Below are positions 17,018 through 24,989 of a DNA stretch of 64,000 nt, one piece after another. Below the pieces are notes generated by a model. It searched no databases. It saw only the letters and a list, made by a program, of their open reading frames with translations, and was not told the DNA's origin. Source of the stretch: Thiothrix subterranea. GTDB lineage: Bacteria; Pseudomonadota; Gammaproteobacteria; Thiotrichales; Thiotrichaceae. The position numbers were made by a program, and so were the translations under genes. The stretch is taken from positions 3,715,501 through 3,779,500 of the forward strand of contig NZ_CP053482.1 in the NCBI RefSeq assembly GCF_016772315.1, read 5' to 3'. Within the stretch, counting starts at the first letter, position 1; every line of letters begins with the position of its first letter.

Positions 17018-17947
17018 ATGCGCTTTCTCGATGTAAAAACCGATTTCGCCTTCAAAAAAGTGTTCGGCAGCGAACAGAGCAAGCCGATTCTGATCAGTTT
17101 CCTCAACGCCCTGCTGGACTACCACAATGGTGATGAAATCACTGATCTGACCATTATCGACCCATACCAAGCACCAAAAATCCTTGGTATGAAAGATACT
17201 TACGTCGATGTTAAGGCAGTTTGCGCCAATGGCAGTACCGTAATCATCGAAATGCAGGTGCTGAACGTGGAAGGCTTTGAAAAGCGTGTGCTCTACAACG
17301 CCGCCAAAGCCTATTCCGCGCAACTCGGCAAAGGTGAAAAATACCACTTACTGAACCCAGTTATTGCCTTGACTCTGACTGACTTTGTGATGTTCCCCGA
17401 CCAGTCAGAAGTGTTCAGCCATTACCGTCTACTTGAAAAACAGACACTGGCACACTACAGCGGTGATTTGGAGTTGGTGTTCATCGAACTACCCAAGTTC
17501 ACCAAGGAACTGGTGGATTTGGTCAATATCAGTGACAAATGGGTATATTTCGTCAAGAATGCGGGTAGTCTTGATTATGTGCCAGATTCACTCAAAACAG
17601 ACCCCTGTATTGTGGATGCTTTCGGTATTGCCAACCAAGCCGGGCTGACCGAAGAAGAAATGGAAGCGCAGGAACAACGTTACGATTTTCTGCGGATACA
17701 GCGGGCATTACACGATGAAAGGAAAGCGGTGGAAATAAAGCTGATAGAGGCTGAGGAAAAACGGCAAGCAGCGGAACAAAAACGGCAAGCAGCGGAAGAA
17801 CGAGCAGTAACAGCGGAAAAAGCATTGCTAGAAAGCAAAACAAATTTTGCCCGTAGCTTGTTGGATATTTTGGACGATACAACGATTGCTTTGAAAACAG
17901 GTTTGACAGTAAAGGAAGTCAGTGCATTACGCCAATCTGTGGCGTGA
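17018..17947 (+). CDS. Rpn-family recombination-promoting nuclease / putative transposase (PD-(D/E)XK)
   Basis: 309 residues. The N-terminus MRFLDVKTDFAFKKVFGSE is diagnostic of the Rpn/PDDEXK_2 family. The nuclease core appears as KDTYVDVKAVCANGSTVIIE followed by MQV, with Asp and Glu-x-Gln of the E-x-Q variant. RVLYNAAKAYSAQL follows. The C-terminal part (about 225-275) is a coiled coil with repeats of KRQAAE, and the end VSALRQSVA is typical of this family. E. coli Rpn proteins are DNA endonucleases that raise recombination and lie in variable loci. Here it lies between two uvrA-tail relics, which fits a role in, or association with, the insertion event. Confidence 0.88.
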   Translation: MRFLDVKTDFAFKKVFGSEQSKPILISFLNALLDYHNGDEITDLTIIDPYQAPKILGMKDTYVDVKAVCANGSTVIIEMQVLNVEGFEKRVLYNAAKAYSAQLGKGEKYHLLNPVIALTLTDFVMFPDQSEVFSHYRLLEKQTLAHYSGDLELVFIELPKFTKELVDLVNISDKWVYFVKNAGSLDYVPDSLKTDPCIVDAFGIANQAGLTEEEMEAQEQRYDFLRIQRALHDERKAVEIKLIEAEEKRQAAEQKRQAAEERAVTAEKALLESKTNFARSLLDILDDTTIALKTGLTVKEVSALRQSVA

Positions 17948-17986
17948 TAAGTTGGATCTGGGCGTTGTAGACAGGCTGTGGCAACG

Positions 17987-18024
17987 GTTGGCTTACCGAG
18001 CAGTTCCTGAAACGCATGTTGTGA
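17987..18024 (+). pseudogene. Relic of a uvrA 3' end (second extra copy)
   Basis: Bases 18002-18024 are identical to the last 23 bases of uvrA (15386-15408), including the stop codon. The preceding frame reads LTEQFLKRML. Weak similarity to the upstream uvrA sequence (GGATCTGGG, GTTGG..ACC.GAGCAG) suggests deletions inside a once longer tail. This places an uvrA end directly after the Rpn gene and before the hemerythrin-like gene, which was probably the original downstream neighbour of uvrA. Confidence 0.85.
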
Positions 18025-18131
18025 AATCTACGGCTATGCGCTAAATTCGTATCGCAAATCCACTAACAGGTGGCAAAAGCCAAACCATATTGGCGCTCTC
18101 CCACTCCTAGCAAATAACGAAAGGCAATACC

Positions 18132-18566
18132 ATGGTTTCATTTACCGAACTTAATCAGCAGAATGACACAATCACCGAGCTTTCCAACGTACTTTGTCAT
18201 TTGATTGACGAGCGTTCCGTTTGCGACTTGAAAGTTACCTGTGACCTGTTTTTCTCTTACGTTGACCAGGTGAAAGAGCATCTGGATCTGGAAGAGCGTG
18301 AACTGTACCAGTCCATGTTATTGCATAGTGATCAGAACATCCGCAATACAGCGAATAAATTCCTTTCCGGTTCGGGTGAAATCAAGCGGGTATTTGGGCA
18401 GTACCTCAAACGCTGGAGCAAGAATAAGGAATTGCGCATCAATGACCATGATCAGTTCGTGAAAGATACCCGTGAAATGTTCCAACTGGTATTCAACCGG
18501 ATTGAAGACGAAGTGGAACATCTCTACCCCACCGTGCGGGCAGTACAAGCGGCTATGTCGAAGTAA
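18132..18566 (+). CDS. Hemerythrin/HHE-like protein
   Basis: 144 residues, all helical. VKEHLDLEERELYQSML gives an H-x3-E-type pair and INDHDQFVKD with IEDEVEHLYP gives the later His/Glu/His set. This is the metal-ligand layout of HHE cation-binding (hemerythrin-like) four-helix bundles, which bind a di-iron centre and sense or handle O2, NO or redox signals. No signal peptide, so cytosolic. It is followed after 16 bp by the NYN-domain gene. Family assignment is from motifs and could be to a related DUF. Confidence 0.65.
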   Translation: MVSFTELNQQNDTITELSNVLCHLIDERSVCDLKVTCDLFFSYVDQVKEHLDLEERELYQSMLLHSDQNIRNTANKFLSGSGEIKRVFGQYLKRWSKNKELRINDHDQFVKDTREMFQLVFNRIEDEVEHLYPTVRAVQAAMSK

Positions 18567-18582
18567 TGGTTGCTCAGGTTGA

Positions 18583-19065
18583 ATGAAAAAAGTCAGTCTC
18601 TTCGTCGATGTACAAAACATCTACTACACCACTCGCGCTGCTTACGGATGCAGTTTCGATTACAACCGTTTCTGGGCGCAAGCCACCGCCGGGCGTGAAG
18701 TGGTGCAAGCGCGTGCCTATGCGATTGGGCGCGGTGACGAAAAGCAAATGCAGTTTCAAAACATCCTGCGGGCGATTGGTTTTGAGGTGAAACTCAAACC
18801 CTATATCCAGCGCAGCGACGGTTCTGCCAAAGGCGATTGGGATGTGGGCATCACGCTGGATGTGATCGAAGCCGCCGCCAACACCGACATTATCGTGTTG
18901 GCATCCGGCGATGGCGATTTCGATATGTTGCTGCTGCGGGCATACCAACGCTACGGTGTGGAAACTGAGGCGTATGGTGTCCCCGGTTTGACCGCCAATT
19001 CCCTCATCAATGCCGCGACCCGTTACGTGCCGATTGACGACAGCCTGTTATTGGGCAAACGCTAA
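18583..19065 (+). CDS. NYN-domain (LabA/PIN-like) ribonuclease-type protein
   Basis: 160 residues. The N-terminal strand KVSLFVDVQNIYYTT carries the first acidic residue and the N of the NYN motif. KGDWDVGITLDVIEAA and IIVLASGDGDFDMLL supply the remaining acidic residues of the PIN-like active site. YGVPGLTANSLINAATRYV closes the domain, as in LabA/DUF88 proteins. These are thought to be metal-dependent RNases. The 3' end overlaps hflC (opposite strand) by 4 bp. Confidence 0.88.
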   Translation: MKKVSLFVDVQNIYYTTRAAYGCSFDYNRFWAQATAGREVVQARAYAIGRGDEKQMQFQNILRAIGFEVKLKPYIQRSDGSAKGDWDVGITLDVIEAAANTDIIVLASGDGDFDMLLLRAYQRYGVETEAYGVPGLTANSLINAATRYVPIDDSLLLGKR

Positions 19066-20063
19066 TCCCCTGACGGTGGCGCAGCATACGTTTCCGGCAA
19101 TGCCGCAGTGCCTTTGAGCAAGCGGAAAATATCGCTATCGGTCGACAAAATCAGGCTGGTATCCGGTGTCATAACCGCCTGATAAGCATCCAAGGTGCGG
19201 GTAAAGGCGTAAAAGTCAGCCGCTGCCTGACTCTGGTTATAAGCCTTGGCGTAAATTTCGGTAGCTTCCGCATCGCCTTTGCCGCGAATCTCTTCCACTT
19301 GGCGATAAGCTTCGGATTGAATGCGGTTCAGGTCGCGGGTCATATTGCCGCGAATCCGTGCCGCTTCGCCATTGCCTTCAGAGCGGAAGCGTTCGGCAAT
19401 TTGGCGGCGTTCGCTGATCATGCGTTCGTAGATTTTGGGTTCGACACTGGCATTGTAATTAATGCGCTTGAAACGAATATCCAGCAATTCCACCCCGAAC
19501 ACTTTGAGCTTTTCCGCAGCGGCTTTGTAGATTTCTTGTTCAACCAAGACTCGCCCTTTTTGGATTGGCACAAGTGAACCCACCACATTGTTGGTATCTG
19601 CGCTATTTGCCGCACCTTCCACCAACGTCGGGTCTTTGAGGGGAACACGCCCTTTGGTGGTGCGTACAATTTCAATCAATTCGTGTTTGGCAACCGCGTT
19701 ACGGGTTTCGCTGCCGAGGATGTCATCCAAACGCGATAAGGCGCTGCGTTCGTCGCGTAACCGCAGGAAATAGGGGAGTGGTTCCACAATGCGCCAGCGG
19801 GCAAACAAATCCACCGAGATGTAGAGCTTGTCTTTGGTCGGCATATCCGAAGGGCTGCCATCCCACGGCAGTACCCGTTTGTCGATGCGGTTTACCTCTT
19901 GAATAAACGGGATTTTCATTTTCAAACCTGCTTCGGTCACGGGTTCTTTCACCGGCTTGCCGAATTGGGTCAAGATTACTTGCTGCGCTTCACCCACGGT
20001 ATAGAACGCATTGAACAACACAAACGCCAGCAAACCGGCAAGCACTAGGAGTAAACGGTTCAT
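19062..20063 (-). CDS. hflC: FtsH protease modulator HflC
   Basis: 333 residues. An N-terminal membrane segment (LLLVLAGLLAFVLFNAFYTV) is followed by an SPFH/band-7 domain (EAQQVILTQFGKPV, then AGLKMKIPFIQEV and RVLPWDG). A long coiled-coil region (ISERRQIAERFRSEGNGEAA) and RIQSEAYRQVEEIRGKGDAEA match HflC. HflC and HflK form a periplasmic cage around FtsH in the inner membrane and modulate membrane protein quality control. It overlaps the upstream hflK by 4 bp (ATGA), so the two are coupled. Confidence 0.95.
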   Translation of the reverse strand: MNRLLLVLAGLLAFVLFNAFYTVGEAQQVILTQFGKPVKEPVTEAGLKMKIPFIQEVNRIDKRVLPWDGSPSDMPTKDKLYISVDLFARWRIVEPLPYFLRLRDERSALSRLDDILGSETRNAVAKHELIEIVRTTKGRVPLKDPTLVEGAANSADTNNVVGSLVPIQKGRVLVEQEIYKAAAEKLKVFGVELLDIRFKRINYNASVEPKIYERMISERRQIAERFRSEGNGEAARIRGNMTRDLNRIQSEAYRQVEEIRGKGDAEATEIYAKAYNQSQAAADFYAFTRTLDAYQAVMTPDTSLILSTDSDIFRLLKGTAALPETYAAPPSGD

Positions 20064-21055
20064 GGTGTTGCCTCCGCTGGGGTTTTCTGTGAGGTGTTGA
20101 GGTTGAGCAGGGGTAACAGGTTTTTCATGCCTTCATCCACCACGATTTTGTTTTGAATGCCGGGTAAGATGGCTTGCATGGTTTCCAGATACAAACGCCG
20201 TTGGGTAATGTCGGGGGCTTTTTGGTATTCGGTGAATACCGCGTTGAAACGTGCTACGTCGCCCTCGGCTTCGTTGACGCGCTTGAGGCGGTAGCCTTCG
20301 GCTTCGCGGATGCGCTGGTCTTTTTCACCTTCCGCCAAGGGGATGACTTTGTTGTAATCGCGGCGGGCTTCGTTAATGAGCTTTTCTTTTTCCTGCTGCG
20401 CTTGGTTGACTTCGTTGAAGGATTCTTGCACTGGGCGTGGCGGGTTAATGTTCTTTAATTGCACTTGGTCGATGCTCACGCCCATCAGGTAACGGGTGGC
20501 GAGTTGCTGGAGTTTGACCAATGCTTCGGCTTCGATTTCTTGCCGCCCAATGGTGAGAACTTCATCGACAGTGCGATCCCCGACCACTTCGCGCATCACC
20601 GATTCCGAGGCATTGCGCAAAGTAATGCCCGGTTCGCGCACCGCAAATAAATAATTGGTGGGTTCAGCAATGCGGTATTGCACTACCCATTCCACCAGTG
20701 CGACATTCAAATCGCCTGTGACCATCGGGGATTCCGCCGCTGGATTGTCGGAGTATTGGTCGACATTGCTTGCACCTTCCGTATAAAAGCCGAATTCCTG
20801 TTTTAATTGGCGTTTGACTGGCAAAATGGTGGCGACATCCACGCCCAAGGGAATTTTAAAATGCAAACCGGGTTGGACTTCCGCTTTGAACTTTCCGAAG
20901 CGTTGCACGATGGCGACGGAATCGCTGGGGACGGTGTACCAAGATGACCAGGCGGTGATGCCGAGCAGGATAATGATCACAGGGGCAATGCCCATTAGCT
21001 TGAAGCGTGGTAAGCGTGGTCGCGAGGTCATGGGAAAGGATGGTATTGGGTTCAC
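20060..21055 (-). CDS. hflK: FtsH protease modulator HflK
   Basis: 331 residues. One TM helix (IAPVIIILLGITAWSSWYTV), then an SPFH domain (SVAIVQRFGKFKAEVQPGLH) and VGDRTVDEVLTIGRQEIEAE. The segments PPRPVQESFNEVNQAQQEKE and EAEGYRLKRVNEAEGDVARF are signature HflK. It lacks the long Gly-rich cytosolic N-terminus of E. coli HflK. The start is GTG at 21055, with GGAGG nine bases upstream. It forms a complex with HflC around FtsH. The 197 bp upstream shared with the SEFIR gene holds no ORF. Confidence 0.93.
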   Translation of the reverse strand: MNPIPSFPMTSRPRLPRFKLMGIAPVIIILLGITAWSSWYTVPSDSVAIVQRFGKFKAEVQPGLHFKIPLGVDVATILPVKRQLKQEFGFYTEGASNVDQYSDNPAAESPMVTGDLNVALVEWVVQYRIAEPTNYLFAVREPGITLRNASESVMREVVGDRTVDEVLTIGRQEIEAEALVKLQQLATRYLMGVSIDQVQLKNINPPRPVQESFNEVNQAQQEKEKLINEARRDYNKVIPLAEGEKDQRIREAEGYRLKRVNEAEGDVARFNAVFTEYQKAPDITQRRLYLETMQAILPGIQNKIVVDEGMKNLLPLLNLNTSQKTPAEATP

Positions 21056-21252
21056 GCGGAATTCCCTCCGGTCATAAAAGTTTTGTGATTATGATCATGA
21101 CTCTACGCCGTACTGTGTGGTTTAGCGAGAAGCTTCCGAGGAAATGGGGTTGTCGGCGGATAAAGATTGCATTGGCATGTTGGTGGTTTCGGGTTTGGCT
21201 AAATTCTGGTATTAATCTGTGAGGGATTTTAAGCAGGGGAATTGCACGGGTT

Positions 21253-24144
21253 ATGTCTCAGCCAATCAGAGTTTTTATCAGTTATAGCCATGATGATGAC
21301 GCGCATCGTGAGTTTGTGTTGCGTTTGGCAAACCGTTTGCGTACCGAGCAAGGGATAGAATGCCTGCTTGATCAGCACTTTCTACCGGGATTTCCGCCGC
21401 AAGGCTGGACTAAGTGGATGCGGGATTCAGTACGCGATGCTAAGCATGTGTTGATGGTATGCACACCGAAATATCGAAACCGTTACGAGCGCAATTTGGA
21501 AAATCTGGAAGATACCGGGCGTGGCGTGGCATTTGAGGGTGTGGTCATTTCACAGACGCTGTATGAAGATTATTTTCACAACCACGGATTGAAATTTATT
21601 CCTGTGCTGCCCAGTAATGGGAAACGTGACGATGTACCGCGTGAGCTGCGGGATTTCAGCATTTACACCTTGCCGGATGCGTTTCAGCAGGTATGCGATT
21701 TGATTAAGGGGGTGCAATACAACCCGTTGCCGCCTTTGGGGAGTCCGCCAGTACGTGACACCCTAGAAACCCGTGTCGATGCCTATCTTGGTTGGGTGCA
21801 GGATACCTTTTTGCATAGCATGGATGCCTACACTAGCATGTATGGCAAGAAGCGGGTGCGGGCGCAGCCACCTGTTCGACGAAAGCCTTTTATCGGCAAG
21901 CGAAAGTTCGCGATTCTTGACTCTGCTTTCAGTGGTTGCCGTGAACAAGAATTGTTGGCAGAAAAAACGTTTGACAATATTCTCGAAGCCTTGAATGAAA
22001 CCGGGCAAGGGGTGTTTCTCGGCAAGCCGGGTGCTGGCAAGACCACGACTCTATGGAAATTGGCAGATGATGAGATTAGGGCAAATAAGCATAGGGAACG
22101 AAAGCAGCGTATAGTCCCGGTTATTTTACGCCTCGGTTTTTGGGTGCTGGGCGGGCAATCCTTACAGGACTTTATTTTTGCCAAAACCAATGTTGTTGAG
22201 AGTATGTTGGGTAACAGTTTCTCTGAACTGTTGGAACAAAATCGTATTCTGCTGATTCTTGATGGTCTTAATGAACTGCCCATCATGCAGCAACAAGTCA
22301 AAGGCGAGCAAATCCGGGATTTTCTGAGCAAGCATCCGCAGGTGCGGGCTTATGCTTCCTGCCGTGAGGATGATTACAGTGATGACGTGCGCCTGCCGCT
22401 GCCGGAGTTGCATATTCAGCCGCTCGATATTCCCCGTATCCAAACTTTTATCCGCCAATATCTGGAGGCAGATAATCCCGAATATCTTGGACAAAAAGCA
22501 GAGGAACTGTTTTGGGAAATTGCGGGTGGGCAAAGTGTGCGTGATGTTTGGCAGCGATGGGAACAGCTTGGGGCAAGCCATAAACAATTCTGGGATGGTG
22601 AGGATATTCCTCGTGAAAACCCCAATGTTTATAGTAAGACTTCAGCTCCGCAAGACAAAATTTGGTATGACAAGGTAAAGAATAATCCACATAGCCTGAT
22701 GCGTTTGGCGAGTAATCCTTACTTGTTGTCGATGTTGATGATGGTGTATGACAAAAAGGGAGCGATTCCAGATAATCGAGGGCAATTGCTAGAAGCCTTT
22801 TTCCAAGAACTCATCAGTCGGGAAGTAGACCCCGATGAACCTAAAAATAACAACGAACGCTTGCAGGATGGCGGTAAGCAACTGGAAACCCTGATTGGAA
22901 AACTGGCATGGGCAATGCAGGCACAAACCAGTACCTCACGCCCTGATGCCTTAGCCGTCATGGATTATGATGAACAATGGTTGAAACTCGCCATCCGCTG
23001 CAATGTGCTGGAACAGATTGGTGAAGACATCCGCTTTAGCCACCAATTGTTGCAGGACTATTTTATTGCGGTGGGGATGAAACAGCGTTTGGATGCGAAA
23101 GATTTGGATGCAGCTACCTTCTGGAAATCAGACAATTGGTGGGAGCCAACGGGCTGGGAAGAACCCACTATTTTGTTGGCAGGTTTGTATCCAAAGGGTT
23201 GTTCTCCGGTTGTGGATTGGCTGAAGCAGGCTAATCCCAAACTGGCAGCACGTTGCATATTGGAAAGTGGCGTTGGTTGTGAACCCGCTACTGTTGTTGG
23301 TTTGGCTGCGCCTTGGTTGTCACGCTTGACCAATGTGGAAATTGACCCTAATCCCTCTGCGCGTATGGCTATTGGCACAGCCATTGCTAGGTTGACATTG
23401 GATAAGCGTAAAGGGGTAGGGCTGAATACCAAAGGTTTGCCTGATATTGATTGGGTAGAAATTCCCGCAGGCAAGTTTATCTATCAAGATAGCAAGCGTA
23501 AAAAGTTGCCCCTCGATACTTTCTGGATGAGTCGTTACCCTGTCACGAATGCTCAATTTCATGCTTTTGTGGTAGCTGACGATGGTTACGGCAATGATGG
23601 CTGGTGGCAAGATCTGCAAAAACCGGAAACGCCCCATGAGCCATATTGGAAAGAAAATAACCGTCCGGTGGAGCAGGTGGATTGGTATGAGGCGATGGCT
23701 TTCTGCCGCTGGCTGTCTAAAAAGCTGGACTTGGATATTCGTCTGCCCACCGAAGAGCAATGGGAAAAAGCCGCACGGGGTACGGATGGTCGGGAATACC
23801 CGTGGGGTAACGGCTACAAAACAGGCTATGCGAATATCAACGAAACGTATAGTGAAGTTGGAACATACAACTTACAGGAAACTTCTGCGGTTGGTCTTTA
23901 CCCTCAAGGTAAGTCGCCCTATGGTTTGATGGATATGTCCGGCAACGTCTGGGAATGGTGTCTCAATAAGTATGATGAACCCCAGATAACTACTGCTGAT
24001 GTTTCTGGCGGTGTTCGTGTGGTTCGGGGCGGCGCGTGGAGCCTCAGTTCAGTGTATTGCCGCTCTTCTTCGCGCTCCTACGATCATCCGCACGATCGTT
24101 TCTTCAATCTGGGTTTTCGGTTGTTGTGTTGTTTCCCCCATTGA
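21253..24144 (+). CDS. SEFIR-NACHT-FGE/C-lectin-fold protein; candidate DGR-diversified immune sensor
   Basis: 963 residues in three parts. Residues 1-150 form a SEFIR/TIR-like domain (IRVFISYSHDDDAHREFVLR) with LMVCTPKYRNRY, typical of signalling or NAD-related effectors. A NACHT STAND NTPase follows: Walker A GKPGAGKTT (Lys263) and Walker B ILLILDGLNELP (Asp337). A NACHT-associated helical region runs to about 730. The C-terminus (about 735-963) is an FGE-sulfatase/formylglycine-enzyme-like domain (IPAGKFIYQ, MSRYPVTNAQF, RLPTEEQWEKAARG, DMSGNVWEWC, RGGAW, GFRLL). This architecture is of NLR-like conflict proteins: the FGE domain would sense, NACHT oligomerise and SEFIR act. The last 40 residues have the makeup of a DGR variable region. 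No reverse transcriptase is in the window. Confidence 0.9.
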   Translation: MSQPIRVFISYSHDDDAHREFVLRLANRLRTEQGIECLLDQHFLPGFPPQGWTKWMRDSVRDAKHVLMVCTPKYRNRYERNLENLEDTGRGVAFEGVVISQTLYEDYFHNHGLKFIPVLPSNGKRDDVPRELRDFSIYTLPDAFQQVCDLIKGVQYNPLPPLGSPPVRDTLETRVDAYLGWVQDTFLHSMDAYTSMYGKKRVRAQPPVRRKPFIGKRKFAILDSAFSGCREQELLAEKTFDNILEALNETGQGVFLGKPGAGKTTTLWKLADDEIRANKHRERKQRIVPVILRLGFWVLGGQSLQDFIFAKTNVVESMLGNSFSELLEQNRILLILDGLNELPIMQQQVKGEQIRDFLSKHPQVRAYASCREDDYSDDVRLPLPELHIQPLDIPRIQTFIRQYLEADNPEYLGQKAEELFWEIAGGQSVRDVWQRWEQLGASHKQFWDGEDIPRENPNVYSKTSAPQDKIWYDKVKNNPHSLMRLASNPYLLSMLMMVYDKKGAIPDNRGQLLEAFFQELISREVDPDEPKNNNERLQDGGKQLETLIGKLAWAMQAQTSTSRPDALAVMDYDEQWLKLAIRCNVLEQIGEDIRFSHQLLQDYFIAVGMKQRLDAKDLDAATFWKSDNWWEPTGWEEPTILLAGLYPKGCSPVVDWLKQANPKLAARCILESGVGCEPATVVGLAAPWLSRLTNVEIDPNPSARMAIGTAIARLTLDKRKGVGLNTKGLPDIDWVEIPAGKFIYQDSKRKKLPLDTFWMSRYPVTNAQFHAFVVADDGYGNDGWWQDLQKPETPHEPYWKENNRPVEQVDWYEAMAFCRWLSKKLDLDIRLPTEEQWEKAARGTDGREYPWGNGYKTGYANINETYSEVGTYNLQETSAVGLYPQGKSPYGLMDMSGNVWEWCLNKYDEPQITTADVSGGVRVVRGGAWSLSSVYCRSSSRSYDHPHDRFFNLGFRLLCCFPH
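24022..24141 (+). other. Putative DGR variable region at the 3' end of the SEFIR-NACHT-FGE gene
   Basis: The segment encodes RGGAW, then six changing positions, CR, three positions, R, four, P, two, R, four, GFRLLC. This scaffold is the C-lectin-fold variable region of DGR target proteins. Of the 19 codons at the expected variable positions, 15 end in C or T, as expected if they derive from AAC/AAT codons of a template repeat by adenine-directed mutagenesis. The framework codons do not show this pattern. No template repeat is seen in the window, so it would have to be supplied in trans. Confidence 0.55.
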
Positions 24145-24182
24145 CTTTATTGATCACTGATTTGCTGGTCACTGTACCCCTG

Positions 24183-24212
24183 TCAGCCGCGTAGCGGCTG
24201 AAGATTTTTTTT
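24183..24212 (+). terminator. Hairpin with T-run after the SEFIR-NACHT-FGE gene
   Basis: An 8-bp stem TCAGCCGC/GCGGCTGA with loop GTA is followed by AGA and eight T. It fits a rho-independent terminator 39 bp after the stop. DGR targets can carry a short GC-rich hairpin just after the variable region that aids retrohoming; this one could serve both roles, but the distance makes that speculative. Confidence 0.8.
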
Positions 24213-24254
24213 CACCACCTGAACTGCTTCAGCATGTGCTTTCGCAAGCTGCGT

Positions 24255-24377
24255 TTGTCTGAACTGGGATTTATAGGATGAAAGGATTAGTAGGATGGGG
24301 GAGAAATTTCGGATAGCGGGTGGCGATGATTCTTTATCCTGCCCATCTTTTCATCCTGAAAATCTTAGTTCAGACAA
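24255..24377. repeat. Long imperfect palindrome (TTGTCTGAAC ... GTTCAGACAA)
   Basis: A 123-bp imperfect inverted repeat between two genes. Left arm TTGTCTGAACTGGGATTT, then AGGATGAAAGGATTAGTAGG; the right arm is its near complement, ending AATCTTAGTTCAGACAA. The outer 10 bp pair perfectly. Sequences of this kind (GTCTGAA with repeated AGGAT blocks) occur as dispersed intergenic palindromes in many bacterial genomes. It may be a non-autonomous element or a structured RNA; only one copy is present here. Confidence 0.7.
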
Positions 24378-24402
24378 TTTCCCCGTGTATTGCCTAACCC
24401 TG

Positions 24403-24759
24403 TTATCGAATGACTTCCAGCCGCACATCCGCCGTACCCGGCAGAATTAACCCAAGCTGTTCCGCCGCTGCCAACGACACATCGACAACCCGCCCCGCTT
24501 TGAAAGGGCCACGGTCATTCACCCGTACTACGACAGAACGCCCGTTTTGCAGATTGGTCACACGCAGCAACGTGCCAAAAGGCAAACTGGGGTGAGCGGC
24601 GGTCATCGCATACATATTGTACGGTTCACCGCTGGCAGTCGGGCGACCGTGGTATTGGTGTGCATAGTACGAAGCCTTGCCTGCCATCCCCGTTCCAAGC
24701 GTTTGGCAAGCGACCAGAAAGCAGCAGGACAATAGCAGTAAAGTGCTGGATTTATTCAT
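24403..24759 (-). CDS. RlpA-like septal ring lytic transglycosylase family lipoprotein
   Basis: 118 residues. The N-terminus is a lipoprotein signal with lipobox LVAC (Cys18). The double-psi beta-barrel domain of RlpA follows: [38 protein letters not shown] and [19 protein letters not shown]. The conserved His and Asp (HP.LPFGT, RVNDRGP) are present. RlpA cleaves glycan strands lacking stem peptides at the division septum. The C-terminal SPOR domain of full RlpA is absent, so this is a short form that probably does not bind septal denuded glycan through SPOR. Confidence 0.9.
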   Translation of the reverse strand: MNKSSTLLLLSCCFLVACQTLGTGMAGKASYYAHQYHGRPTASGEPYNMYAMTAAHPSLPFGTLLRVTNLQNGRSVVVRVNDRGPFKAGRVVDVSLAAAEQLGLILPGTADVRLEVIR

Positions 24760-24989
24760 GATGCCCCCATGTTTCCGTTGTCTGTGTTGACTGTACGCTT
24801 GTCAGCCACGTAAAAATAATCATGATTCCCCCCGAAAGTGCCAAAATAAATGAACACTTTTCTCTGAAACTTTTCAGAATTATAAACGCTTTAGGCACTA
24901 TCGACGTCATCCCCGCGTGGCGTTTCCTATTGTATAACCCCCCGTTTTGTACTAAACAATAAGCAGCCGAAAAATAATGCGGGGGACGC

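Noticed and set aside
16824-17036. 70-codon plus-strand frame running into the Rpn start
   Set aside because: It overlaps the operator and the Rpn start codon, is Cys/Ser-rich without homology and lacks a ribosome site.
24145-24402. Template repeat or reverse transcriptase of a DGR next to its putative target
   Set aside because: No A-rich near copy of 24022-24141 and no RT motif was found here or elsewhere in the window; the DGR machinery, if any, is outside.
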